Source: Pseudocitrobacter cyperus
GTDB lineage: Bacteria > Pseudomonadota > Gammaproteobacteria > Enterobacterales > Enterobacteriaceae
Assembly: GCF_039889165.1 (NCBI RefSeq)
Contig: NZ_JAYMYY010000003.1
Location: 248,001-312,000 of the forward strand
Direction: 5' to 3'
Length of the DNA stretch: 64,000 bases
Positions 8,325 through 17,129 of the stretch are shown piece by piece. The translations under genes were made by a program, and so were the position numbers. Within the stretch, counting starts at the first letter, position 1; each line of letters begins with the position of its first letter. The notes beneath the pieces are model-generated. The model made no database searches and had not been told where the DNA came from. It saw only the letters and a list, made by a program, of their open reading frames with translations.

Positions 8325-9233
8325 ATGGACCAAAAACGACTCACTCACCTGCGGCAACTGGAGGCGGAAAGCATCCATATCATCCGTGAGGTGGCCGCCG
8401 AATTTTCCAACCCGGTGATGATGTACTCCATCGGTAAGGACTCCAGCGTGATGCTGCACCTGGCGCGTAAAGCGTTCTACCCGGGAACCTTACCGTTCCC
8501 GCTGCTGCACGTGGATACCGGCTGGAAATTCCGTGAGATGTACGAGTTCCGCGACCGTACCGCAAAAGCTTATGGCTGCGAACTGCTGGTGCATAAAAAC
8601 CCGGAAGGTGTGGCGATGGGCATTAACCCATTTGTCCACGGCAGCGCCAAGCATACCGATATCATGAAAACCGAAGGTCTCAAGCAGGCGCTGAACAAAT
8701 ACGGTTTTGATGCCGCATTCGGCGGGGCGCGTCGTGATGAAGAGAAGTCGCGCGCCAAAGAGCGTATCTACTCTTTCCGCGACCGTTTCCACCGCTGGGA
8801 TCCGAAAAACCAGCGCCCGGAGCTGTGGCACAACTACAACGGCCAGATTAACAAAGGCGAAAGCATTCGCGTCTTCCCGCTCTCCAACTGGACTGAACTG
8901 GATATCTGGCAGTATATCTATCTGGAAAATATCGAAATTGTTCCGCTGTATCTTGCCGCAGAGCGCCCGGTGCTGGAACGTGACGGTATGCTGATGATGA
9001 TTGATGACGATCGCATCGATTTACAGCCAGGCGAAGTTATCAAAAAACGGATGGTGCGTTTCCGTACCCTCGGTTGCTGGCCGTTGACCGGCGCAGTGGA
9101 ATCCGATGCGCAGACGCTGCCGGAAATCATCGAAGAGATGCTGGTCTCGACCACCAGTGAACGTCAGGGCCGCGTGATCGACCGTGACCAGGCAGGCTCT
9201 ATGGAGCTTAAAAAACGTCAGGGTTATTTCTAA
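8325..9233 (+). CDS. cysD: sulfate adenylyltransferase small subunit
   Basis: 302 residues, the usual length. With CysN it makes APS from sulfate and ATP, driven by GTP hydrolysis. The PP-loop YSIGKDSSVMLHLARKAF lies near residue 40 and the PAPS-reductase-like fold motif FGGARRDEEKSRAKER near residue 130. A good ribosome site (TAAGGAACGGTT) precedes the ATG. It is the second gene of the cysG-cysDNC run. Confidence 0.98.
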   Translation: MDQKRLTHLRQLEAESIHIIREVAAEFSNPVMMYSIGKDSSVMLHLARKAFYPGTLPFPLLHVDTGWKFREMYEFRDRTAKAYGCELLVHKNPEGVAMGINPFVHGSAKHTDIMKTEGLKQALNKYGFDAAFGGARRDEEKSRAKERIYSFRDRFHRWDPKNQRPELWHNYNGQINKGESIRVFPLSNWTELDIWQYIYLENIEIVPLYLAAERPVLERDGMLMMIDDDRIDLQPGEVIKKRMVRFRTLGCWPLTGAVESDAQTLPEIIEEMLVSTTSERQGRVIDRDQAGSMELKKRQGYF

Positions 9234-9242
9234 GGAGCCGCC

Positions 9243-10670
9243 ATGAACAGTTCAATTGCACAACAAATTGCGGATGAAGGCGGCGTTGAAGCGTACCTGC
9301 ATGCCCAGCAGCACAAAAGCCTGCTGCGTTTCCTGACCTGCGGTAGCGTGGATGACGGCAAAAGTACGTTGATTGGCCGTTTGCTGCACGATACCCGCCA
9401 GATTTATGAAGATCAGCTCTCTTCGCTGCACAATGACAGTAAACGTCACGGTACACAGGGTGAGCGACTCGATCTGGCGCTGTTGGTCGATGGTTTGCAG
9501 GCCGAGCGCGAACAGGGTATTACCATTGACGTGGCCTATCGCTACTTCTCGACCGAGAAGCGCAAATTTATTATCGCCGACACCCCGGGGCATGAGCAGT
9601 ACACCCGGAATATGGCAACCGGCGCTTCCACCTGCGACCTGGCGATCCTGCTGATCGACGCCCGTAAAGGCGTGCTCGATCAAACGCGTCGCCACAGCTT
9701 TATCTCCACGTTGCTTGGCATCAAGCACCTGATCGTGGCGGTAAACAAGATGGATCTGGTTGAATTTAGCGAAGATAAATTTGAGCAGATCCGTCAGGAT
9801 TACCTGACTTTCGCCGAGCAGCTACCGGGCGATCTCGATATCCGCTTCGTGCCGCTCTCTGCGCTGGAAGGGGATAACGTTGCCAGCCAGAGCGACAAAA
9901 TGCCGTGGTACAGCGGCCCGACGCTGCTGGAAGTGCTGGAAACCGTGCAGATCCAGCGTGTGGTTGATACCCAGCCAATGCGCTTCCCGGTGCAGTATGT
10001 TAACCGCCCAAATCTCGATTTCCGCGGCTTCTCCGGTACGCTGGCGTCCGGCAACGTGAAGGTTGGGCAACGCATTAAAGTATTGCCGTCAGGCGTGGAA
10101 TCTTCCGTTGCGCGCATCGTCACTTTTGATGGCGACTTGCAGGAAGCGTTTGCCGGCGAAGCCGTGACGCTGGTGCTGAAGGACGAAATCGACATCAGCC
10201 GCGGCGATTTGCTGCTGGATGCGGGTGAAACGCTGCCTGCGGTGCAAAGCGCATCCGTCGATGTGGTGTGGATGGCGGAACAACCGCTGGCGGCGGGCCA
10301 GAGCTATGACATTAAAATCGCCGGCAAGAAAACCCGCGCCCGTGTAGACGGCATTCAGTATCAGGTTGATATCAATAACCTGACGCAACGCGATGTTGAT
10401 AACCTGCCGCTGAACGGCATCGGCCTGGTGGATCTGACCTTTGATGAACCGCTGGTACTGGATAAATACCAGCAAAACCCGGTGACGGGTGGCCTTATCT
10501 TTATTGACCGTCTGACCAACGTCACGGTGGGTGCAGGCATGGTGCGCGAACCGAATACCGCCCCGATGGCAGTGGCGTCAGAGTTCAGTGCTTTTGAACT
10601 GGAACTGAACGCGCTGGTACGTAAGCATTTCCCGCACTGGGGCGCGCGTGACCTGCTGGGAGGCAAGTAA
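9243..10670 (+). CDS. cysN: sulfate adenylyltransferase GTPase subunit
   Basis: 475 residues. An EF-Tu-like GTPase that couples GTP hydrolysis to APS formation by CysD. All G motifs are visible: GSVDDGKSTLIGRL (P-loop), GITIDVAY (switch I), DTPGHEQYT (switch II) and NKMDLVEF. The C-terminal half carries the beta-barrel domains. Its final TAA shares one base with the ATG of cysC. Confidence 0.98.
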   Translation: MNSSIAQQIADEGGVEAYLHAQQHKSLLRFLTCGSVDDGKSTLIGRLLHDTRQIYEDQLSSLHNDSKRHGTQGERLDLALLVDGLQAEREQGITIDVAYRYFSTEKRKFIIADTPGHEQYTRNMATGASTCDLAILLIDARKGVLDQTRRHSFISTLLGIKHLIVAVNKMDLVEFSEDKFEQIRQDYLTFAEQLPGDLDIRFVPLSALEGDNVASQSDKMPWYSGPTLLEVLETVQIQRVVDTQPMRFPVQYVNRPNLDFRGFSGTLASGNVKVGQRIKVLPSGVESSVARIVTFDGDLQEAFAGEAVTLVLKDEIDISRGDLLLDAGETLPAVQSASVDVVWMAEQPLAAGQSYDIKIAGKKTRARVDGIQYQVDINNLTQRDVDNLPLNGIGLVDLTFDEPLVLDKYQQNPVTGGLIFIDRLTNVTVGAGMVREPNTAPMAVASEFSAFELELNALVRKHFPHWGARDLLGGK

Positions 10671-11275
10671 TGGCGGTGCATGACGAAAACGTCGTCTGGC
10701 ACGCTCATCCGGTCACTGCGCAGCAGCGTGAACAACTCCACGGTCATCGTGGGGTTGTGCTGTGGTTTACCGGGCTTTCGGGCTCGGGGAAATCGACCGT
10801 TGCCGGAGCGCTGGAAGAAGCGTTGCATAAACTGGGTGTCAGCACTTATCTGTTGGATGGTGATAACGTGCGCCATGGTTTGTGCAGCGATCTCGGCTTT
10901 AGTGATGACGATCGCAAAGAGAATATCCGTCGGGTGGGCGAAGTGGCTAACCTGATGGTGGACGCCGGGCTGGTGGTTTTAACGGCATTTATCTCTCCGC
11001 ATCGCGCTGAGCGCCAGATGGTGCGCGAACGGGTGGGAGAAGGGCGCTTTATCGAAGTGTTCGTTGATACGCCGCTTGCTACCTGTGAAGCCCGCGATCC
11101 GAAAGGCTTATACAAGAAAGCGCGTGCCGGCGAACTGCGCAATTTCACTGGCATTGATTCAGTCTATGAATCCCCTGAACGGCCTGAAATCCATCTCGAT
11201 GGTGAACAATTGGTAACAAATTTAGTAGCCCAAATGTTAGACCTGCTGAGACAGGACGATATCATCAGATCCTGA
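10670..11275 (+). CDS. cysC: adenylylsulfate kinase
   Basis: 201 residues. It phosphorylates APS to PAPS with ATP. The Walker A motif GLSGSGKST is near residue 35, followed by DGDNVRHGLCSDLGFS and the APS-binding stretch FISPHRAERQMVR. It is the last enzyme gene of the sulfate-activation operon; its product is the substrate of CysH encoded upstream. Confidence 0.98.
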   Translation: MAVHDENVVWHAHPVTAQQREQLHGHRGVVLWFTGLSGSGKSTVAGALEEALHKLGVSTYLLDGDNVRHGLCSDLGFSDDDRKENIRRVGEVANLMVDAGLVVLTAFISPHRAERQMVRERVGEGRFIEVFVDTPLATCEARDPKGLYKKARAGELRNFTGIDSVYESPERPEIHLDGEQLVTNLVAQMLDLLRQDDIIRS

Positions 11276-11281
11276 GAGAGT

Positions 11282-11303
11282 GCCGGGCGTATTGTGGCCC
11301 GGC
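11282..11303. repeat. GC-rich hairpin after cysC
   Basis: GCCGGGC (11282-11288) and GCCCGGC (11297-11303) form a 7-bp stem with an 8-base loop in the 43-base cysC-ygbE gap. It resembles the GCCGGGC-type REP units seen elsewhere in the window. No T tract follows, so it may only attenuate read-through. Confidence 0.6.
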
Positions 11304-11318
11304 CTGACAGGATTAATT

Positions 11319-11645
11319 ATGCGCAATACTCAAAACATCAGCCTGACGCGTTCAGAGTCCATACCCCCGCCCGATGACGAAACCACCTGGTCTTTGTCTG
11401 GCGCGACCGTGGGTTTTGTCGCCTGGCTGATTGCATTGGGCATCCCCTACCTGTGGTACGGCAATAACACCCTTTTTTTCTTTCTCTATACCTGGCCCTT
11501 CTTCCTGGCGCTGATGCCCGTCGCCGTGCTCATTGGCGTGTCTATTCACTCGCTGGTCGAAAGCAAGTTGCGCTACAGTATTATTGCGACGCTGCTTACC
11601 GTTGCAGCGCTGTGCGGTCTATTATTTTTGTGGCTTATGGGCTGA
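11319..11645 (+). CDS. ygbE: YgbE family inner-membrane protein (DUF3561)
   Basis: 108 residues from the ATG at 11319; MRNTQNISLT aligns with the E. coli YgbE start, while an upstream in-frame start would run through the hairpin. A hydrophilic N-terminus of about 30 residues is followed by three membrane segments (GATVGFVAWLIALGIPYLW, the NTLFFFLYTWPFFLALMPVAVLIG region, and IATLLTVAALCGLLFLWL). The function is unknown. It always lies between cysC and ftsB in this family. Confidence 0.9.
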   Translation: MRNTQNISLTRSESIPPPDDETTWSLSGATVGFVAWLIALGIPYLWYGNNTLFFFLYTWPFFLALMPVAVLIGVSIHSLVESKLRYSIIATLLTVAALCGLLFLWLMG

Positions 11646-11806
11646 GCCTGATTTTTTGTGAAATTACACGCAATCACCAAACAACGAGACATAAGTATCG
11701 GCAGGCAAAATGTGATACATTGCCCGCGTGACGCGGTATCGTCCGCAGCCGGCGTAGAGTACGACGGCAAGTTTTGGGATGATGATGCCGTTTTTCAGGG
11801 GGCAGG

Positions 11807-12118
11807 ATGGGTAAATTAACGCTGCTATTACTGGCTCTGCTGGTGTGGTTGCAGTATTCGCTGTGGTTCGGCAAAAATGGTCTGCACGACTTCAGCCGAG
11901 TCCGTGACGATGTATCAGTACAAGAGGCGACTAACGCCAAATTAAAAGCGCGCAACGATCAGCTTTTTGCCGAAATTGATGACCTCAACGGCGGCCAGGA
12001 AGCGATTGAAGAACGCGCACGCAATGAACTCAGCATGACGAAACCCGGCGAAACCTTCTACCGTCTGGTGCCGGATGCGTCTAAACGCAATCAGAGTTCA
12101 GGGCCAACAAACCGATAA
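11807..12118 (+). CDS. ftsB: cell division protein
   Basis: 103 residues, the E. coli length. A bitopic divisome protein with a short cytoplasmic end, one membrane helix (LTLLLLALLVWLQYSLWF, about 3-20) and a periplasmic coiled coil (about 30-70, DVSVQEATNAKLKARNDQLF) that pairs with FtsL and binds FtsQ. A GGGGGCAGG ribosome site precedes the start. ispD follows after 24 bases, a conserved coupling of division and isoprenoid genes. Confidence 0.97.
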   Translation: MGKLTLLLLALLVWLQYSLWFGKNGLHDFSRVRDDVSVQEATNAKLKARNDQLFAEIDDLNGGQEAIEERARNELSMTKPGETFYRLVPDASKRNQSSGPTNR

Positions 12119-12142
12119 ACAGAATAAGCCCAGGATTAACAC

Positions 12143-12853
12143 ATGGCAGCAACTTTTCCGGGCGTTTGCGCCGTGGTTCCGGCGGCCGGATTTGGTCGCC
12201 GCATGCAAACGGACTGCCCGAAACAATATCTCTCAATCGGTAACAAAACGATTCTCGAACATTCGGTGGATGCGCTGCTGGCAAATGCGCGCGTCCAGCG
12301 GGTGATCATCGCCGTCTCTCCCGGAGACGAGCGCTTCAGCCAACTCTCTCTGGCACAGCATCCACAGATTACCGTCGTTGACGGCGGCGCCGAACGCGCT
12401 GATTCCGTGCTTTCATGCCTGAAAGCCGCAGGGAATGCTGACTGGGTGCTGGTGCACGATGCCGCGCGCCCTTGTTTACATCAGGACGACCTCGCGCGTC
12501 TGCTGGCGCTGTGCGAAACCAGCCGCGTAGGCGGCATTCTGGCCGCCCCGGTGCGCGATACCATGAAACGCGCGGAGCCCGGCAAACCCGTCATCGCCCA
12601 TACGGTTGAGCGCATCGATCTGTGGCACGCCCTGACACCGCAGTTTTTCCCCCGGGAATTACTCTTCGATTGCCTGACCCGGGCGCTCAACGAAGGCGCA
12701 ACCATCACCGATGAAGCATCGGCGCTGGAATATTGTGGTTTTCATCCGGCGCTGGTTGCCGGACGCGCTGATAATATTAAAGTGACACGCCCGGAAGATC
12801 TGGCGCTGGCAGAATTTTACCTCACCCGATCGGGACACCAGGAGAAAGCATAA
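12143..12853 (+). CDS. ispD: 2-C-methyl-D-erythritol 4-phosphate cytidylyltransferase
   Basis: 236 residues. It makes CDP-methylerythritol in the MEP isoprenoid pathway. The CTP-binding glycine loop VVPAAGFGRRM with the following PKQYLSI, the segment LVHDAARPC and the C-terminal DNIKVTRPEDLALAEFYL are diagnostic. Its stop overlaps the ispF start by one base. Confidence 0.98.
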   Translation: MAATFPGVCAVVPAAGFGRRMQTDCPKQYLSIGNKTILEHSVDALLANARVQRVIIAVSPGDERFSQLSLAQHPQITVVDGGAERADSVLSCLKAAGNADWVLVHDAARPCLHQDDLARLLALCETSRVGGILAAPVRDTMKRAEPGKPVIAHTVERIDLWHALTPQFFPRELLFDCLTRALNEGATITDEASALEYCGFHPALVAGRADNIKVTRPEDLALAEFYLTRSGHQEKA

Positions 12854-13332
12854 TGCGAATTGGACACGGTTTTGATGTACACGCGTTTGGCGGCGAAGGG
12901 CCGATTATTATCGGCGGCGTGCGCATCCCTTACGAGAAAGGGCTGCTCGCCCACTCGGACGGTGACGTTGCGCTCCATGCGCTAACCGATGCCCTGCTTG
13001 GCGCGGCGGCATTGGGCGATATCGGTAAACTCTTCCCGGACACCGACCCGGCGTTCAAAGGCGCAGACAGCCGCGCGCTGCTGCGTGAAGCCTGGAAACG
13101 CGTGCAGGCGAAGGGTTACACCCTGAGCAACGTCGATGTCACCATCATCGCGCAGGCGCCGAAAATGCTGCCCCACATCCCGCAAATGCGCGTCTTTATC
13201 GCTGAAGATCTTGGCTGCCATATGGATGACGTGAACGTAAAAGCGACCACCACTGAAAAACTCGGTTTTACCGGGCGCGGTGAAGGCATCGCCTGCGAAG
13301 CGGTCGCTCTGTTGTATAAGGCAAAGAAATGA
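12853..13332 (+). CDS. ispF: 2-C-methyl-D-erythritol 2,4-cyclodiphosphate synthase
   Basis: 159 residues, full length. It cyclises CDP-ME 2-phosphate in the MEP pathway as a zinc-dependent trimer. Zinc ligands Asp8 and His10 in FDVHAF and His42 in SDGDVALHAL are present, as is the C-terminal TTTEKLGFTGRGEGIACEA loop. It overlaps truD by four bases. Confidence 0.98.
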   Translation: MRIGHGFDVHAFGGEGPIIIGGVRIPYEKGLLAHSDGDVALHALTDALLGAAALGDIGKLFPDTDPAFKGADSRALLREAWKRVQAKGYTLSNVDVTIIAQAPKMLPHIPQMRVFIAEDLGCHMDDVNVKATTTEKLGFTGRGEGIACEAVALLYKAKK

Positions 13333-14378
13333 TTGCATTCGATGATCTCACTTATCTGCACCGTAAGCCGCAGGGAAATGGGCTGCTGAAAGCCAGCCCG
13401 GAAGATTTCCTGGTGGTGGAAGATTTAGGTTTTGAGCCTGATGGTGAAGGTGAGCATGTACTGGTGCGCATCCTGAAAAACGGCTGCAATACACGCTTTG
13501 TGGCTGATGCGCTGGCAAAGTTCCTGAAAATTCACGCCCGCGAAGTGAGCTTTGCCGGGCAGAAAGACAAACACGCGGTCACTGAACAGTGGCTCTGCGC
13601 GCGCGTGCCGGGCAAAGAGATGCCCGATTTAAGCAAGTTCGAGCTGGAAGGTTGTCAGGTGCTGGAGTATGCGCGACATAAGCGTAAACTGCGTTTAGGC
13701 GCCCTGAAAGGCAACCAGTTCACGATTATTCTGCGTGAAGTCACTCATCGCGATGATGTTGAGGCGCGCTTACAGGCGATTCAGGCGCAGGGCGTACCGA
13801 ACTATTTCGGCGCGCAGCGCTTTGGGATTGGCGGCAGCAACCTGCTCGGGGCTCTGCGCTGGGCTGAAAGCGGCGCGCCGGTGCGCGATCGTAATAAACG
13901 CAGTTTTTGGTTGTCGGCAGCGCGCAGCGCGTTGTTTAATCAACTGGTCAGCGCGCGCATACAGAAACCGGAATTTAATCAAGTTGTTGATGGCGATGCG
14001 CTACAATTAGCGGGACGCGGAAGTTGGTTTGTGGCGACGCCTGAAGAAATGGCGGAGCTACAAACGCGTGTGGATGCTCGCGAATTGATGATCACCGCGG
14101 CAATGCCGGGCAGCGGCGACTGGGGAACCCAGCGCGAAGCTCTGGAATTTGAACAGCTTCAGCTTGCAGAAGAAACCGCGCTCCAGTCATTACTGGTGCG
14201 TGAAAAAGTAGAAGCCGCGCGTCGCGCGATGCTGCTTTATCCACAACAGCTTGAGTGGAACTGGTGGGATGACGTAACCGTAGAGTTGCGTTTCTGGCTC
14301 CCGGCAGGCAGCTTTGCGACCAGCGTGGTAAGGGAACTTATCAATACAACAGGTGAATATGCGAATATTGCTGAGTAA
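13329..14378 (+). CDS. truD: tRNA pseudouridine(13) synthase
   Basis: 349 residues. It isomerises U13 of tRNA-Glu. The catalytic Asp lies in FAGQKDKHAVTEQ near residue 80, with the TruD motifs RHKRKLRLGALKGN, GVPNYFGAQRFG and ARSALFNQ. The C-terminus NTTGEYANIAE overlaps the surE start by 20 bases, a conserved arrangement. Confidence 0.97.
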   Translation: MIAFDDLTYLHRKPQGNGLLKASPEDFLVVEDLGFEPDGEGEHVLVRILKNGCNTRFVADALAKFLKIHAREVSFAGQKDKHAVTEQWLCARVPGKEMPDLSKFELEGCQVLEYARHKRKLRLGALKGNQFTIILREVTHRDDVEARLQAIQAQGVPNYFGAQRFGIGGSNLLGALRWAESGAPVRDRNKRSFWLSAARSALFNQLVSARIQKPEFNQVVDGDALQLAGRGSWFVATPEEMAELQTRVDARELMITAAMPGSGDWGTQREALEFEQLQLAEETALQSLLVREKVEAARRAMLLYPQQLEWNWWDDVTVELRFWLPAGSFATSVVRELINTTGEYANIAE

Positions 14379-15120
14379 CGATGACGGGATCCATGCGCCA
14401 GGCATTCAGGCTCTGGCCAGAGCCTTACGAGAATTTGCCGAGGTTCAGGTAGTTGCACCCGATCGTAACCGCAGTGGCGCATCAAACTCGCTGACGCTGG
14501 AATCTTCTCTTCGTACTTTTACCTTTGAAAACGGCGATATTGCCGTGCAGATGGGCACACCGACAGACTGCGTCTATCTCGGCGTCAATGCCCTGATGCG
14601 TCCGCGTCCGGATATTGTCGTTTCTGGCATTAATGCCGGGCCAAATCTGGGCGATGACGTCATCTATTCCGGCACCGTCGCCGCGGCGATGGAAGGCCGC
14701 CACCTCGGTTTTCCGGCGCTGGCGGTTTCGTTGAACGGCACGCAGCATTACGACACGGCGGCGGCGGTGACATGTACCTTGCTGCGCGCGCTGGCGCGTG
14801 AACCGCTGCGTACCGGGCGTATCCTGAACGTCAACGTGCCAGACTTGCCGCTTGATCAAATCAAAGGCATTCGCGTTACCCGCTGCGGCAGCCGCCATCC
14901 GGCAGATAAAGTGATTCCGCAGCAGGATCCGCGCGGCAATACGCTCTACTGGATTGGCCCGCCGGGTGAAAAACAGGACGCTGGCCCGGATACAGATTTT
15001 GCCGCGGTCGACGCCGGTTATGTCTCCGTCACGCCGCTGCACGTCGATTTAACGGCGCACAGCGCTCGTGACGTGGTAGGAAGCTGGCTGGAGCAGGCGG
15101 GAGTGGATACGCAATGGTAA
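14359..15120 (+). CDS. surE: 5'/3'-nucleotidase, survival protein
   Basis: 253 residues from the ATG at 14359, matching the MRILLSNDDG start of SurE; a GTG two codons upstream is the alternative. It is a divalent-metal nucleotidase and exopolyphosphatase of stationary phase. Asp8-Asp9 of SNDDG, the DRNRSGASNSLTL loop and SGINAGPNLGDD carry the metal and phosphate ligands. It overlaps both truD and pcm and lies in the stress cluster ending in rpoS. Confidence 0.98.
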   Translation: MRILLSNDDGIHAPGIQALARALREFAEVQVVAPDRNRSGASNSLTLESSLRTFTFENGDIAVQMGTPTDCVYLGVNALMRPRPDIVVSGINAGPNLGDDVIYSGTVAAAMEGRHLGFPALAVSLNGTQHYDTAAAVTCTLLRALAREPLRTGRILNVNVPDLPLDQIKGIRVTRCGSRHPADKVIPQQDPRGNTLYWIGPPGEKQDAGPDTDFAAVDAGYVSVTPLHVDLTAHSARDVVGSWLEQAGVDTQW

Positions 15121-15740
15121 GCGGACGCGTACTGGCTCTTCTGGAAAAGCTTCGCGTGCAGGGGATCCGCGACGAACGGGTACTGGATGCGATTGCTAAA
15201 GTCCCGCGTGAAAAGTTCGTTGATGAGGCGTTTGAACATAAAGCCTGGGAAAATGTGGCGCTGCCTATCGGGCAGGGGCAAACTATTTCTCAGCCTTATA
15301 TGGTGGCGCGGATGACAGAATTGCTGGAACTAACGCCAGAGTCGCGAGTGCTGGAAATCGGCACCGGCTCCGGATATCAGACGGCAATTCTGGCGCATCT
15401 GGTGCAGCGCGTTTGCTCGGTTGAACGTATTAAAAGTTTGCAATGGCATGCAAGGCGTCGCCTGAAGCAGCTTGATTTGCATAATATCTCTACTCGCCAT
15501 GGCGATGGCTGGCAGGGTTGGCAGGCGCGTGCGCCTTTCGACGCCATTATCGTCACGGCCGCACCGCCGGAGATCCCGGTGGCGCTGATGTCGCAGTTGG
15601 CCGAAGGCGGCATCCTTGTTTTACCCGTGGGCGATGAGCAGCAGTTTTTAAAGCGTGTTCATCGGCGGGGAGGCGAATTTATAATTGATACCGTGGAAGC
15701 CGTGCGCTTTGTTCCTTTAGTCAAAGGGGAACTGGCCTGA
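15114..15740 (+). CDS. pcm: protein-L-isoaspartate O-methyltransferase
   Basis: 208 residues. It methylates isoaspartyl residues in damaged proteins using S-adenosylmethionine. The SAM motif VLEIGTGSGYQTAILAHL is near residue 80, and the family motif REKFVDE near 35, with IGQGQTISQPYMVARM following. It overlaps surE by seven bases. Confidence 0.98.
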   Translation: MVSGRVLALLEKLRVQGIRDERVLDAIAKVPREKFVDEAFEHKAWENVALPIGQGQTISQPYMVARMTELLELTPESRVLEIGTGSGYQTAILAHLVQRVCSVERIKSLQWHARRRLKQLDLHNISTRHGDGWQGWQARAPFDAIIVTAAPPEIPVALMSQLAEGGILVLPVGDEQQFLKRVHRRGGEFIIDTVEAVRFVPLVKGELA

Positions 15741-15865
15741 GACCCGGATTTTTCTGAGGTTTTTTGGCGCAATTCAGCGTATCGTGGTCACGTTTTGCAG
15801 GCGTCCACGACGAACGCGACACGGTTATTAAGACACTGGCAGTTAACACTATTCCTGGGGGATAA

Positions 15866-17023
15866 ATGAGCGCGGGAAGCCCAAAAATCACCGTACGCCG
15901 TGTTGCGGCATTATCACTGGTTTCACTCTGGCTGGCAGGCTGTAGTTCTTCGGACAATCCGCCTGCGCCGGTAACCTCTGTTAACGGAAACACCTCCAGC
16001 AGCACCAATTCCGGCATGCTCATCACGCCGCAGCAGAAGGTTGGCGGAACAGCGCAAAACAGCGTGCCGTCCACGCCGCAAATTCAGCCCGTTCAGCCGG
16101 TACAAACCCAGCCGACGCAGATCCAGCCGGTTACTCAGCAGCCTGTCGCCCAGCAGCCGGTACAAATGGAGAACGGCCATATCGTTTATAACCGTAAATA
16201 TGGCGACATTCCGAAAGGCAGCTATGCGGGCGGCAGCACCTATACCGTTAAGCATGGGGATACGCTTTTTTATATCGCCTGGGTAACAGGTAATGACTTC
16301 CGTGACCTGGCGCAGCGTAACAACGTTGCAGCACCGTATGCCCTGAATGTCGGCCAGGTTCTGCAAGTGGGTAATGCGTCCGGGCAGCCGATTACCGGCA
16401 ATAACCCTGTCGCCATGGCCAGCACACAGGCGGCAACCACTTCTCAGACGGCGGTCGCAAAACCTGCACAAAATTCCACCGCGGTTGTTGCGTCGAAACC
16501 AACAATTACGTATTCTGAGGATTCAGGTGAACAAAGTGCTAACAAGATGTTGCCTAATAACAAGCCTGCGACGACAGTCACAGCGCCTGTAACAGCACCG
16601 GTTGCGAGCTCTTCCGTACCGAATGCCAGCAGTACGACAACCAGCGCGCCAATTTCGTCCTGGCGCTGGCCAACTGACGGCAAAATTATCGAAGGCTTTG
16701 GTGGTTCCGAAGGGGGCAACAAAGGCATCGATATCGCAGGTAGCAAAGGACAGGCTATCACCGCGACCGCGGATGGTCGCGTTGTGTATGCCGGTAATGC
16801 GCTGCGAGGTTACGGTAACTTAATTATCATCAAACATAACGATGATTACCTGAGCGCCTACGCCCATAACGACACAATGCTGGTCCGGGAACAACAAGAG
16901 GTTAAGGCGGGGCAGAAAATAGCTACCATGGGTAGCACCGGAACCAGTTCTACACGCTTGCATTTTGAAATTCGTTACAAGGGGAAATCCGTAAACCCGC
17001 TGCAGTATTTGCCGCAGCGATAA
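15866..17023 (+). CDS. nlpD: NlpD lipoprotein, activator of amidase AmiC
   Basis: 385 residues. The lipobox LWLAGC gives a lipidated Cys26 with SSS after it, fitting outer-membrane sorting. A long Gln/Pro/Thr-rich linker is followed by a LysM domain (about 122-168, YTVKHGDTLFYIA) and a C-terminal LytM domain (about 265-380). The LytM metal motifs are degenerate (GNKGIDIAG and RLHFEIRYKG in place of HxxxD and HxH), as expected of an activator rather than an enzyme. The main rpoS promoter of E. coli lies inside this gene, so the 3' half should double as the rpoS leader. Confidence 0.97.
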   Translation: MSAGSPKITVRRVAALSLVSLWLAGCSSSDNPPAPVTSVNGNTSSSTNSGMLITPQQKVGGTAQNSVPSTPQIQPVQPVQTQPTQIQPVTQQPVAQQPVQMENGHIVYNRKYGDIPKGSYAGGSTYTVKHGDTLFYIAWVTGNDFRDLAQRNNVAAPYALNVGQVLQVGNASGQPITGNNPVAMASTQAATTSQTAVAKPAQNSTAVVASKPTITYSEDSGEQSANKMLPNNKPATTVTAPVTAPVASSSVPNASSTTTSAPISSWRWPTDGKIIEGFGGSEGGNKGIDIAGSKGQAITATADGRVVYAGNALRGYGNLIIIKHNDDYLSAYAHNDTMLVREQQEVKAGQKIATMGSTGTSSTRLHFEIRYKGKSVNPLQYLPQR

Positions 17024-17129
17024 TTCGGCAGAGTACTAAGCACGGAGTCATTCAGGCGGTGTGAAACGCGCAGTCTGAAGATGAAGTGATAAGGTGCTTT
17101 GCCTGGGGATCACGGGTAGGAGCCACCTT

